From: Methanobacterium_B sp963825335 | Lineage (GTDB): Archaea > Methanobacteriota > Methanobacteria > Methanobacteriales > Methanobacteriaceae | Direction of reading: 5' to 3' | Assembly (NCBI GenBank): GCA_963825335.1 | Contig: CAWGSP010000001.1 | Coordinates: 1,798,001-1,862,000 of the forward strand | DNA: 64,000 nt | Shown here: piece after piece, positions 34,969 to 44,799 of the stretch | Layout of the letters: every line of letters starts with the position of its first letter | Numbering within the stretch: position 1 is the first letter of the stretch | Position numbers and translations under genes: made by a program | The notes under the pieces: model-generated | Seen by the model: the letters and a program-made list of their open reading frames with translations, nothing else | Told to the model about the DNA's origin: nothing | Database searches by the model: none

Positions 34969-37068
34969 ATGCTCGATGAACTAAAGAATTTTGGAATAAA
35001 AAAATGGCTGTTATCGCTGATCACATTGCTTCTTTTGACTGACATCATGGTGATCCTTAATGTGCCATACTTAAGAGTGATTCTTGTATTTTTAACCTTC
35101 AGCACTGTTCCAGGAATATTAATCATACACCTACTGAGATTGAATAAGTTGGAATTCATCAAAAAAGCATTGCTTACTGTAGGTCTAAGCATTTCATTTA
35201 TCATGTTCACAGCCTTGCTATTGAATAGTTTCTATCCTCTTTTGTTAAAACCTATATCATTGGTGCCGGTACTCGTTTTCTTTAACGCAGTTTTAATAAT
35301 TTTAGCTATTGGAGCATACTTCAGAAATAGGGACTTTTTATTGGGAGATTTCTTGAATGTCAACATGCATTTTGATCCTAAACTGAGATCAATGCTGCTC
35401 TTCCCCCTCATATTTCCATTCCTTGCAATTTTCGGCACGTATCTAATGAACAACTTCCAGGACAATACTGTATTACTTCTAATGTTGTTCTTAATGCCCA
35501 TATACCTGATAGTTTTAGTCTTGCTTAAAAATAAGGTCTCGAACATAACATATCCCCTAACTTTAGCCATGATGGGATTCGCATTCCTATTAATGTACGG
35601 TCTAACATCTTCCTATGTCATGGGACGGGATGTGCAATTTGAATTTCATTTCTTCAACCTCGTTCTTTATAATTCCCATTGGAATCCAATAGGTGATGTA
35701 CCTAGATATAATTCATACAATGCATGTATCAGCGTAACACTACTACCTGCTATACTCCAAGTACTCTCCAACTTCAACCCAGATTACGTATTTAAACTGT
35801 ATTATGCCTTCATTGGAATATCATTACCACTGGTACTGTACACAATCCTCAGAAGATACTTCAGCCGACAAAATGCATTCTTCGGTTCACTAATATTTGT
35901 ATTCCAACCATACTTCATCTACTTCCTAGGAATAGTAAGACAAGAAATAGCATTCCTGTTCTTTTTACTCGCAATCCTAGTGTACTTCGAAGACAGTCTT
36001 TCTAAAAATGTGAAGAAGATATTATTCCTGATCTTCATGATTTCAATAATAATTTCACATTATACAACGGCATATGTATCTTCAATGGTAATAATACCTA
36101 TTCTCCTCTTCCCATTTGTACGGAGTTTGGTCAAGGATAGAAAGCACCTTGATTTTACCAACTTTGATTTGATAGCCATTCTCCTGGTCTTTGTGTTCAT
36201 ATGGTACTATTTTGTTGCAGGTTCCCAGGTTGTGGCTGCTTCAAACACGATCAGCTTATCTTCTTCCTCAATTTCAGCTGGACATGTTAGCTTCGTTTCT
36301 AATAAGGATGCCAAGGTCCTCGCTATTTTCGGTATAGGTTTGCAGAATATTCCAAATGCTATCAGTGCAGTTGTAAATGATTTGATACTGTTGATCATGG
36401 GTATTGGATTTCTGCATGTAATCTGGAACCATAGGATGTGGAGAAAGAAAATTCACAGTTCATTCATTGTTGGAATGTTGGTCAGTCCACTGGTATTAGT
36501 CTTACCCTTGGTACTTCCAAACCTTTCGATCATATACGATATTCAAAGATTATTCCTGCAACTGGTGGTATTCTTAGCCCCACTATTCTTGATAGGAATA
36601 TATTTCATAGTCCATAAACTGAAGGTACCAAAACTGAAACCAGTGATGATGCTCGTACTGATAATAGCACTCTTCTCGTGCAGCACATATTTAACCTATC
36701 ACTTCGCAGGCCTGCCGCAGTCACCTTACTATGATAATCAAGGAGCAATAAGGGAAGAGCATTTCATTTGGCCGCAGGAAATAGATTCGTCAAAATGGAT
36801 GGCAAACCATACATTGAGCAACACGAGTATCATAGCAGATGGATATGGTTATTCGAGATTGTTACAGGGAAACAACAGTTTCGCATTGTACAACACCAAC
36901 AATACCAATCCCAATTATTATCTCTATCTGAATTATCCTAACGTTGTTGATCACACAATAAACTTCGTAACTCCGGAAAATATCAGTGCGTATCCAAATC
37001 TCCTGACTAACAGAAGCGAAATATACAGTAACGGTGGTTCAGAAATATTCTACGGACCATTCAAATAA
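34969..37068 (+). CDS. Large GT-C-like membrane protein (DUF2206-like)
   Basis: 699 residues with about 14-16 membrane helices and a soluble C-terminal part of about 100 residues. It shares family features with the 787-residue protein at 49405. These include VPG near 48, GRDVQFEF at about 219-226 in a predicted outside loop, VRQEIAF, SHYTTAY, FIWYY, and a C-terminus ending SEIFYGPFK. An Asp/Glu pair in the first outer loop is typical of GT-C enzymes that use lipid-linked sugars, so a membrane glycosyltransferase is my inference. I recall similar proteins as DUF2206. AAAGGAG precedes the ATG. Confidence 0.7.
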   Translation: MLDELKNFGIKKWLLSLITLLLLTDIMVILNVPYLRVILVFLTFSTVPGILIIHLLRLNKLEFIKKALLTVGLSISFIMFTALLLNSFYPLLLKPISLVPVLVFFNAVLIILAIGAYFRNRDFLLGDFLNVNMHFDPKLRSMLLFPLIFPFLAIFGTYLMNNFQDNTVLLLMLFLMPIYLIVLVLLKNKVSNITYPLTLAMMGFAFLLMYGLTSSYVMGRDVQFEFHFFNLVLYNSHWNPIGDVPRYNSYNACISVTLLPAILQVLSNFNPDYVFKLYYAFIGISLPLVLYTILRRYFSRQNAFFGSLIFVFQPYFIYFLGIVRQEIAFLFFLLAILVYFEDSLSKNVKKILFLIFMISIIISHYTTAYVSSMVIIPILLFPFVRSLVKDRKHLDFTNFDLIAILLVFVFIWYYFVAGSQVVAASNTISLSSSSISAGHVSFVSNKDAKVLAIFGIGLQNIPNAISAVVNDLILLIMGIGFLHVIWNHRMWRKKIHSSFIVGMLVSPLVLVLPLVLPNLSIIYDIQRLFLQLVVFLAPLFLIGIYFIVHKLKVPKLKPVMMLVLIIALFSCSTYLTYHFAGLPQSPYYDNQGAIREEHFIWPQEIDSSKWMANHTLSNTSIIADGYGYSRLLQGNNSFALYNTNNTNPNYYLYLNYPNVVDHTINFVTPENISAYPNLLTNRSEIYSNGGSEIFYGPFK

Positions 37069-37104
37069 AACCCATCACATTTTCATGACGTTTAGGAGGC
37101 CAAG

Positions 37105-38076
37105 ATGAGAGTATTATTTATTTATTATGCTCCACACCCAATACACGCAGCCTTTGCAGAAACAGTTACAGGTGAATGGTATGGATGTGGAGTTAAATAT
37201 TCTGAAATTATCAAAAACCTGATAAGATCGCTATTTTCCCGTAAACGAGACGATTATGACGTACTCTTTTTGGAAAGTGGCACATGTATACCGGCAGCTG
37301 TACTGAAAAAAGGCAGGAACACTAAAGTAGTTTTATTGAACGCAGATCCACTGTTCTATGATATGCCCAAAATTAATTACATCAAACGAAAGATCATAGA
37401 ACACCTGTTATCCTACGTTGATGTTTTAATTGTAAATTCTGAACTGAACCGTTCATTAGCATCCAAATACTTCGACAGAGACATATACAAAGTGTATCCA
37501 TTTGGTGTTAATTCAAATTTTGATCTAGAATGTGATCTCGAATCCAACAAGGTGCTGTTCATAGGTAATGAAGGAAATTATAAGGGATACAATTCCCTAT
37601 TAAAAGCCATAAAAAAATTAAATAAAAATGGAAATATGTACGATCTCTATATGGTTGGGTCATCGTCGGATAAGATAAAAGAGAACCATGAATGGCTTCA
37701 TAAGGAAGGATTTCAGTACAACAAACTTAACCAGTACTTTGAAAAATGTTCTATCTACGTACATCCCGCCGAATACGAATCATTCGGAGCAGTTGTATTA
37801 GAAGCAATGTCTGTGGGTTTAATACCACTAATAACAAAAAATTCCGGTGCATCTGAAATTTTAAAGGATAATGATCTTGAATTTTTAATTTTGGATGGTA
37901 ACGATGCAGACCTAATAGCAGATAAAATACGAGAGATAACCAACAAGCCAATGGCATGGAAAAAACAAGTATCCATGAAGTGTCGTGAAATATCGGCATA
38001 CTACACCCGCGACAAGCAGCTGAAAAAATTTAAAAATGTTTTTGATGATATCAATAAACAATCATTAGCACGGTGA
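37105..38076 (+). CDS. GT4-like glycosyltransferase
   Basis: 323 residues, shorter than its neighbours at the N-terminal domain. The donor half is clear: VLFIGNEGNYKGYNSLLKAI (about 152-171), MVGSSSDKIKE and HPAEYESFGAVVLEAMSVGLIP (E-x7-E at about 229-237). The N-terminal part includes VLFLESGTCIPA and VVLLNADPLFYD. AGGAGG lies just upstream, 36 bases after the large membrane protein gene. The sugar is unknown. Confidence 0.82.
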   Translation: MRVLFIYYAPHPIHAAFAETVTGEWYGCGVKYSEIIKNLIRSLFSRKRDDYDVLFLESGTCIPAAVLKKGRNTKVVLLNADPLFYDMPKINYIKRKIIEHLLSYVDVLIVNSELNRSLASKYFDRDIYKVYPFGVNSNFDLECDLESNKVLFIGNEGNYKGYNSLLKAIKKLNKNGNMYDLYMVGSSSDKIKENHEWLHKEGFQYNKLNQYFEKCSIYVHPAEYESFGAVVLEAMSVGLIPLITKNSGASEILKDNDLEFLILDGNDADLIADKIREITNKPMAWKKQVSMKCREISAYYTRDKQLKKFKNVFDDINKQSLAR

Positions 38077-38080
38077 AACA

Positions 38081-39067
38081 ATGGTCACAACATATATTAT
38101 CACACCCAATTATAATGGAAAAAAATTTTTAGACAAATATTTCACCTCACTTGCTAAACAAACCATCCAGGACTTTAAAATCGTCTTTGTTGATAATTCA
38201 ACAGACGATGAGTCTGTAAATTATATAAAAAATCATTATTATAAAGAATCTAACAACATAGTCCTGATCAAAAATCCAGAAAACTATGGTTTTGCAAGGG
38301 CGAACAATATCGGAATCCAATATGCTTTGAATGATGAAGAATGCGAGTACATAATCTGCTTAAACAATGATACCGAAGTTGAACCAGCATTCATAGAAGA
38401 GCTCATCCAATCTGCTGTGAAACATCCAGGTGCTGGAAGTATACAAGCAAAACTTATATGGAGTCAAGACATAAAGTTAATAGATTCAGCGGGTTTAGAA
38501 TATTCAAAAAATGGGTTGGGATTCAACAGAGGAGCTTACAATTCAATAAATAATTATAATGATGAAGTAGAAATATTTGGGTGTTGTGCTGGAGCTGCTC
38601 TATACAGAAAAGAGGCGTTAGAAGATATTAAAATAAATAATGAGTATTTTGATGACGATTTTTTTGCATACTACGAAGATTTTGACCTTGCATTAAGACT
38701 CAGATGGGCGGGATGGACATCATGGTACGCTCCCCATTCAATAGTATATCATTATAAGGGAGGCACAGCAGGTGCTAAAACAGATTTCACTGTCTATCAT
38801 GAGTGGCGGAATTACACATGGACAGTGTTTAAGGATTTACCTACAAGTTACATACTACAAAAGTCATATCTGATTGTGGTGTGTGAAATCTCCCAGATAG
38901 TGATCAATTTAATAAGAAGAAAACCAATCATAATAAGTTCGAAGATTGCAGCCTACAGAAACCTAGGAAAATTTCTTAAAAAGAAAAAACAAATAAAGAA
39001 AACCGTTGAATTTAAAGATATCGAGAAATGGTTCGTTTCCAGATGGCGAGAGGTAATGCCAGAATAG
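38081..39067 (+). CDS. GT2-family glycosyltransferase (rhamnosyltransferase-like)
   Basis: 328 residues, GT-A fold. TPNYNGKKFLDKYFTSLAKQ starts the domain; FVDNSTDDES binds nucleotide; the metal motif is CLNNDTEVEP (about 107-112). ENYGFARANNIGIQYAL and the late EDFDLALRLRWAGW (catalytic base region) match the WbbL-like rhamnosyltransferase group. It begins four bases after the previous stop, and GGTGA spans the junction. The actual sugar is not determined. Confidence 0.86.
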   Translation: MVTTYIITPNYNGKKFLDKYFTSLAKQTIQDFKIVFVDNSTDDESVNYIKNHYYKESNNIVLIKNPENYGFARANNIGIQYALNDEECEYIICLNNDTEVEPAFIEELIQSAVKHPGAGSIQAKLIWSQDIKLIDSAGLEYSKNGLGFNRGAYNSINNYNDEVEIFGCCAGAALYRKEALEDIKINNEYFDDDFFAYYEDFDLALRLRWAGWTSWYAPHSIVYHYKGGTAGAKTDFTVYHEWRNYTWTVFKDLPTSYILQKSYLIVVCEISQIVINLIRRKPIIISSKIAAYRNLGKFLKKKKQIKKTVEFKDIEKWFVSRWREVMPE

Positions 39068-39077
39068 GTGCATAAAT

Positions 39078-39818
39078 TTGATTTCATTGATAACTGTTTA
39101 CAACAACAAAAGATTATTGGATGAATATCTGATAAAAAGCTTAAAAAAGCAATCAGTAGACTATGAATTAATTCTAGTTGATAATAGGACACAAAAATTT
39201 AAATCAGCAGCTAGTGCACTGAATTATGGGGCAAAAAATGCTAAGGAAAAATATTTTGTCTTCTTACATCAAGATATTAGGTTGATTAGCAAAGATTTTT
39301 TAAAGGACTTGGAATCGTTGCTCGATAAACTGGATAATGTAGGCATTGCTGGAATGGCGGGTGTTTCAGAAAATGTTTCCGGAGTCTTATCCAACATCAT
39401 ACATGGTGAATCTCAAAATTTTGTTGGTAAAAATAGGATAGAAAATCCGGTTAAAGTCCAGACACTAGATGAATGTCTTGTGGTTATTCCGGCATCAGTT
39501 TTTAAAATCCTTAAATTTGATGAATTAACATGTGATGACTGGCATTTATACGGTGTCGACTATTCATTGTCTGTTATTACATTGGGATACTCTGTTTACG
39601 CACTTCCCTTGAGCATATATCACAGATCTCCGGGATATTCAATGTCAAGTGGATACGATCAAACATTGAAGAAACTTTTAAAAAAACATAATAAAAACTT
39701 CACCTGGATCTACACAACTCTAGGCAATTTTCACACGGGATATCCACTCTATCTGCAGAAGGGTGCCAAAAAAATCATAAATCCGATATTAAAAAAATTG
39801 AAATTATGGAAGTACTGA
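39078..39818 (+). CDS. Small GT2-like glycosyltransferase
   Basis: 246 residues from a TTG start. It has a shortened GT-A layout: LITVYNNKRLLDEYLIKSLKKQ, LILVDNRT, ALNYGAKNA, a metal-type FLHQDIRL (about 56-63) and TCDDWHLYGVDYSLSVITLG as the acceptor/catalytic region. It resembles the family of short GT2 proteins with an HQD rather than DxD motif. It is last in the rightward glycan operon. The sugar is unknown. Confidence 0.78.
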   Translation: MISLITVYNNKRLLDEYLIKSLKKQSVDYELILVDNRTQKFKSAASALNYGAKNAKEKYFVFLHQDIRLISKDFLKDLESLLDKLDNVGIAGMAGVSENVSGVLSNIIHGESQNFVGKNRIENPVKVQTLDECLVVIPASVFKILKFDELTCDDWHLYGVDYSLSVITLGYSVYALPLSIYHRSPGYSMSSGYDQTLKKLLKKHNKNFTWIYTTLGNFHTGYPLYLQKGAKKIINPILKKLKLWKY

Positions 39819-40043
39819 GCTTATCCTGCCCAAACAATTCAGGCTTTGAATATTTTACTCTTCATGATGCCTTTTTTATTATTCTTATCTCATTTTATAT
39901 CATTTATAATTCATAAGAAAACATTTCACACCAGTTTTTCATCAACAGATATCATATCGGTGGGCTTGGGTCTAGTTCATATTAAATCATATGACTGTTA
40001 TTTGGTAAGATCATAAATTTATGAACAAATTCTAGTCGTTAAA

Positions 40044-41084
40044 CTAGCCTGTAATTATACTGTGCAGTGTTTTAAAATAGGATTTAATTACTAAAGACAT
40101 ATATTCTGTAATTTTCACGTTATTACGGCCCAAAATTCTTTCTTTTATAGTATAAGGTCCATCTGATAATATGACTATGCTGTACATGAATTTTTGTTGT
40201 TTTGTGCCGTATTTATTGTTGGTTATGGTCATGTTACGCAGATTTGACAGTACCATCTGTGAATTAACAGATTTTCTATTCATTGTACTACCTCGTTTAT
40301 GATAAATAACAACATCCGGGACATAAACTGCTTTCCATTCAGCATTATATGCTCTCCATGATAATTCTGCATCTTCGCCCACCATAAAAAAGCTTTCATC
40401 CAAGAGACCGATTGCCTCTAACATACGGGTACTGTAGAGACAACACGCAGCAATAGCACCGAAAACAGTTGTTTCATTATCATACTGGCCTGTGTCTAAT
40501 TCTTCATGGCCCCTGTCTAATATTCTACCGTTTACAAGTATGTGACCTGTTGAATCGATGATTTCAGGGTTGTTGTATTTTAAAATTTTAGGGGTCACCA
40601 TGCCGATTCTGTCATGATCTGCAGTTTTAACGAGTTCACCTAGAAAATTATCTGTAACAACCGTATCATTATTCAATAACAAGACATATTCTGGTTTTAA
40701 TAAATTAATCGCATAATTAATCCCTATGTTGTTTCCCTTTGCAAATCCATAATTCGAACTGTTCTTTATGATCGTTAGCTTCCTGTCTGATGGATGTTCT
40801 GCTGTTTTGGATGGTTCTCGGGTAATATGTTCGAGTTCTTCTTCTTGGTACAGTACAATTTCTATTGGTTTATTATTCGAGTTGTAGGTATAATACTTTG
40901 ATTCGGGTTGGATTACTCCGTTACAGTAATCTTCGATCTTCTTCAATGAATCGTCTTCTGAATTATTATCAACCAGCACAACATCGTAGGATGGGTAGTT
41001 GATCTGGTAGAGTGATTCCAAACATTCAATGGTGTCTTTCCAACCATTCCAGTTTAATATGATCACAGAAACTTTAGGGTACAT
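40044..41084 (-). CDS. GT2-family glycosyltransferase with an inserted loop
   Basis: 346 residues, GT-A fold: SVIILNWNGWKDTIECLESL, VLVDNNSEDDS, LLLNNDTVV (metal motif about 133-138) and GEDAELSWRAYNAEW. Between the nucleotide-binding strand and NYGFAKGNNIGINYA lies an insertion of about 45 residues (about 50-95, rich in Tyr, Asn and Glu) not usual in this group. It is the last gene of the leftward glycan operon and converges with the rightward one. The sugar is unknown. Confidence 0.85.
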   Translation of the reverse strand: MYPKVSVIILNWNGWKDTIECLESLYQINYPSYDVVLVDNNSEDDSLKKIEDYCNGVIQPESKYYTYNSNNKPIEIVLYQEEELEHITREPSKTAEHPSDRKLTIIKNSSNYGFAKGNNIGINYAINLLKPEYVLLLNNDTVVTDNFLGELVKTADHDRIGMVTPKILKYNNPEIIDSTGHILVNGRILDRGHEELDTGQYDNETTVFGAIAACCLYSTRMLEAIGLLDESFFMVGEDAELSWRAYNAEWKAVYVPDVVIYHKRGSTMNRKSVNSQMVLSNLRNMTITNNKYGTKQQKFMYSIVILSDGPYTIKERILGRNNVKITEYMSLVIKSYFKTLHSIITG

Positions 41085-41129
41085 GATATTTTTCCGGTTT
41101 ATGTATTTATTATTCTTAACTGCAATTAA

Positions 41130-42281
41130 CTACAGTTTGTTTGATGATTTAACAGCATCTAAAAATCTATTTTCGAATATGTCGACAATATTCACCCATT
41201 TATATTTTTTTACTGTTTTGAGTCCGTATTCTGTGAGGTCTTCTGCCAGTTCCTGATTGGACAGTACTTCATACATACCGTCTGAAAGTTTTTCTGGGTC
41301 TTTGATAGGTACTAAAACTGCATTTTTCATATTAATAACAAAATCTCTCACACCAAGACAATCGGTGGTAACAACAGGAGTACCACATGCCATTGCTTCA
41401 AGTGGGGGCAGTCCAAATCCTTCTTTATGGGATGGGAATGCAAATACATCGGCTGAACTATATAATCCTGCCATGAGTTCGTCTTCTGGATTTTCATATA
41501 ATCGATAATTAAATTTGATATCGTTATCCTTGATTAAGGTCTCAAATATTTGTTTGTTTCCGACAGCAATGAGATGGATATCGGATATTTCTTTGCTTAA
41601 AATGTTTAAAGCATCTATCATATCCTGATCCCCTTTATATTTACCTCCCCTGAATATGGCCATCACCTTCGTTCCATCAATATCTGAAGTTACATCTGGA
41701 CGTGGATGGAATATATCATGGTCAATACCATATCCACTTACAACAGCAGATTTACCATAATTTTCATATATCCAATTTTTAAGCCAGTTTGACCCGGTTA
41801 TTATTTGTAATGGTAGATACAAGCTTTCTTTGAACATTTTGATGCAGTATGGGCCAAGTGGTTCTACTAGTTCTTCGAAGTCCTGGAAGAAATAGAATGG
41901 TATGCCCTTCCCACTCCTGTATACTGTGAAAGAAGTACTGAACCATGTTGCAACGTTTATATCACAGTTTGGGGTGATTCTGACCAATGGTTTGATCAAG
42001 TCTGGTTCAACTCCCAGTCTAAACCAGTGCAATATTCCTGCCAGACTCGAATATTCGAAGGATGGTTTGGATCTTAATTTGTTTATAGGGTCTAAAATTT
42101 TAATGATGGATGGTTCCTTTGCATAGGTAACTTCAACATCGAGTGGAAACCATGTATGGGTGCCTTGAAGTGATACTATGCTAACTTCATGACCCCTTTT
42201 CGAAAGTCCGTTAGCAATTTCGAATATGGCCCTGGCACCACCACTCCTGTTCGTTGACAACATTGTGAAATTTATTTTCAT
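41130..42281 (-). CDS. GT4-family glycosyltransferase
   Basis: 383 residues, GT-B fold. The N-terminal TNRSGGARAIFEIANGLSKRGHEVSIVSL binds acceptor. The donor domain has VMAIFRGGKYKGDQDMIDAL and HKEGFGLPPLEAMACGTPVVTTDC (E-x7-E). It starts 25 bases after the next upstream gene's stop, so it belongs to the leftward operon. The sugar is unknown. Confidence 0.88.
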   Translation of the reverse strand: MKINFTMLSTNRSGGARAIFEIANGLSKRGHEVSIVSLQGTHTWFPLDVEVTYAKEPSIIKILDPINKLRSKPSFEYSSLAGILHWFRLGVEPDLIKPLVRITPNCDINVATWFSTSFTVYRSGKGIPFYFFQDFEELVEPLGPYCIKMFKESLYLPLQIITGSNWLKNWIYENYGKSAVVSGYGIDHDIFHPRPDVTSDIDGTKVMAIFRGGKYKGDQDMIDALNILSKEISDIHLIAVGNKQIFETLIKDNDIKFNYRLYENPEDELMAGLYSSADVFAFPSHKEGFGLPPLEAMACGTPVVTTDCLGVRDFVINMKNAVLVPIKDPEKLSDGMYEVLSNQELAEDLTEYGLKTVKKYKWVNIVDIFENRFLDAVKSSNKL

Positions 42282-42306
42282 GATTTGATCCCTGTATTAT
42301 AAATCG

Positions 42307-43452
42307 TTAATTTTGGCCATAGATAGTTTCATAGACCTTCCATGTTTCTTCTGCAACCCTTTGCCAGCTGAACAATTTAGCTCTTTCAACACTTTTTGTT
42401 ACCATCTCTGCCCTCAATTCCTTGTTTGACAGTACTTTATAAATGGCTTCGGTTAATCCATCGACATCATGCGGGTCGATTAAAATTCCAGCATCCCCAA
42501 CAACTTCTGGTAATGAAGAAGTATTGGATGTTATGACTGGACATCCGCATGACATGGCCTCTAATGGAGGTAAACCAAAACCTTCGTATAATGATGGATA
42601 CACAAAAACATCTGCAACATTGTACAGTTCGACTAGATCATTGTTAGGTATGTATCCTGGAAATATTATATCATCGTCTAATCCTAATTTATTTATGGTG
42701 TCAAATATTGGTTCCGATTTCCAACCACGCATACCAACCAAGATTAACTTATGGTCTAGACCTTGCTTCTTAACTTCATAAAATGCTTTTATGAGTTGTG
42801 GGATATTTTTACGACCTTCTAATGTACCAACAAACAGAATAAAAGGATAATCTATCTTATATTCTTTTTTAAGATGTTCTTCTATTTTTTTCTTGTCTTC
42901 TAATGGTTGGTATATCTCGTTAACAGCATTATGGATCACAGTAATCTTTTCTTTAGGTATGTTGAGGTATTTAACACAGTCGTTCTTAGTACTTTCAGAA
43001 ACTGCTATCACATGATCGATCCTATTTTTAACTAATTTGAGTGTGAACTTCCATCTCCACCATAACCTGAATCGTGTTCCGTGTGTTTCGGGTAATATCA
43101 AAGGTGTTAAATCGTGTATAGTCACAATTTTGGGTGTGCGGTTTATGAAGAATGAAACGAAAAAATCATGATGATACTCTGGAAAGTGCAGCACATCGAT
43201 ATCAATATTGTTTAGTGTACTGGGTATGGAAATGATTTCTCTGACAATTAAATTAGAGTCTGGAATATTTATCTCGTTGTCCTCATCATAAATCCAATCA
43301 GAACTCAAACCTTCTTTTTTATAGTGTATTAAACGGATATTCTTGGACCAACCAAGTTTGATCATGTTCTTGATGAGGTTGTATGCATAGGTGTCGACCC
43401 CTGTTTTGTTTTCATTTAAATCAACGACCCACGATAGTATGCCTGTTTTCAT
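42307..43452 (-). CDS. GT4-family glycosyltransferase (mannosyltransferase-like)
   Basis: 381 residues, GT-B fold. VVDLNENKTGVDTYAYNLIKNM, TIHDLTPLILPETHG and VSESTKNDC are followed by FVGTLEGRKNIPQLIKAF and YEGFGLPPLEAMSCGCPVIT, as in WbdA/MtfB-type mannosyltransferases. The last 100 residues are very similar to those of the neighbouring gene at 43519 (shared CPVITSNTSSLPEVVGDAG), so the pair arose by duplication. The exact sugar is unknown. Confidence 0.88.
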   Translation of the reverse strand: MKTGILSWVVDLNENKTGVDTYAYNLIKNMIKLGWSKNIRLIHYKKEGLSSDWIYDEDNEINIPDSNLIVREIISIPSTLNNIDIDVLHFPEYHHDFFVSFFINRTPKIVTIHDLTPLILPETHGTRFRLWWRWKFTLKLVKNRIDHVIAVSESTKNDCVKYLNIPKEKITVIHNAVNEIYQPLEDKKKIEEHLKKEYKIDYPFILFVGTLEGRKNIPQLIKAFYEVKKQGLDHKLILVGMRGWKSEPIFDTINKLGLDDDIIFPGYIPNNDLVELYNVADVFVYPSLYEGFGLPPLEAMSCGCPVITSNTSSLPEVVGDAGILIDPHDVDGLTEAIYKVLSNKELRAEMVTKSVERAKLFSWQRVAEETWKVYETIYGQN

Positions 43453-43518
43453 TTATTTTTGACTCCGAAAATTTGTTAAAAAAATATCCCTGATCAGGAC
43501 ATTCAAATTATTAATGGT

Positions 43519-44676
43519 TTAGGAGATGATCTCGTTGTATATACCCCTGGTTTCAGCGGCTGTTTTATCCCAGCTAAAAAGTTTTGCCCTGGATAAACCT
43601 TTTTTACGTAGTTCATCACCTAAACTCTGGTTTGATAAGATTTGGTAGATAGCTTCTGATAATGAGTTGGTATCATGGGGATGCACCATCACACCTGCAT
43701 CACCCACTACTTCGGGTAGTGACGATGTGTTTGAGGTAATCACCGGACATCCGCATGCCATGGCCTCTAATGGCGGGAGACCAAATCCTTCATATATTGA
43801 GGGATACACAAATACCTGGGCACTGTTGTAAACCGAATTCAGATCCTTATCAAGGACGTGTTCGATAAATATTACATCTTTCTCCATGTTCAACGATTTG
43901 GTCAATTCGATTATTTCGTTGTGCTCTTCAATACCAATCTGAGGCTTTCCAACCTTTAGCAGTTTAATATCTGGTAGTTTATGGTCCTTCTTAAGTTTAT
44001 AAAAGGATTTGAGCAGGAATGGGAAGTTCTTTCTGGGTTGTTCACTGCCAAGGTACAATATATACGATGCTGGCAGAGAATATTTCTGTTTAACCAGATC
44101 CCTATCCTCTACAGTGGGGATACTAAATTTATTATCAACACCCAGATAAACGGTTTTTAATTTTTCGGGTGATATCTTCAGGTGTTGAATAAGGTCATTT
44201 CGGGTGTTGTTAGATATTGTGATGATCATATCTGCATTTGAAAGGTGATTTTTTAGTCGGACAGCATCAGATTTGACTATGTTAAACGATCTAAGGAATC
44301 TGGTTGGGAACGATGTTACAGTTGGTTTGAAAATTATTGGAATAATATCCAAACATGACACAACCTTCGGAACCTTCTTTTCCTTTAGAAATTTAAGGAG
44401 ATATGCTTCCTCTTGGGAGAATACATGTATCAGTTCTGTATCTGTCCTGACACTGTTTCGAACCATCCTGGGATATCCTATGAAATCATGCATAAAATTT
44501 TCGAGCGGTAGGTCATGTTTGTGACTCGATTCCATTCTACCTATGACATTATAATCCACACTACCCTGTAATTTTTCGAAAGTATTGTAAAACACCCTAG
44601 ATTTCCCGAAAATTTCACCTGGATGTGATTTATTGTATTTAAATCCCACAATTGCATCGGCTTTAATCTTCTTCAT
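43519..44676 (-). CDS. GT4-family glycosyltransferase, paralogue of its neighbour
   Basis: 385 residues, GT-B fold. The N-terminal domain (IVGFKYNKSHPGEIFGKS, SCLDIIPIIFKP, ITISNNTRNDL) differs from its neighbour at 42307. The donor domain (YLGSEQPRKNFPFLLKSF, YEGFGLPPLEAMACGCPVIT, NTSSLPEVVGDAG) is closely similar. The acceptor half has thus drifted and the donor half has been kept, as expected for enzymes using the same nucleotide sugar on different acceptors (inference). The flippase gene lies upstream. Confidence 0.88.
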   Translation of the reverse strand: MKKIKADAIVGFKYNKSHPGEIFGKSRVFYNTFEKLQGSVDYNVIGRMESSHKHDLPLENFMHDFIGYPRMVRNSVRTDTELIHVFSQEEAYLLKFLKEKKVPKVVSCLDIIPIIFKPTVTSFPTRFLRSFNIVKSDAVRLKNHLSNADMIITISNNTRNDLIQHLKISPEKLKTVYLGVDNKFSIPTVEDRDLVKQKYSLPASYILYLGSEQPRKNFPFLLKSFYKLKKDHKLPDIKLLKVGKPQIGIEEHNEIIELTKSLNMEKDVIFIEHVLDKDLNSVYNSAQVFVYPSIYEGFGLPPLEAMACGCPVITSNTSSLPEVVGDAGVMVHPHDTNSLSEAIYQILSNQSLGDELRKKGLSRAKLFSWDKTAAETRGIYNEIIS

Positions 44677-44799
44677 AAATTGTTACATCCAGCATTTCGT
44701 TCTATATCAGTAGATTTATTTTTTACATAATCGGGTATTCAGTCATTTTTAATATTGATCAAACCCGATTCTTATCTTTTTTTTATTTTCTCTGAACTA

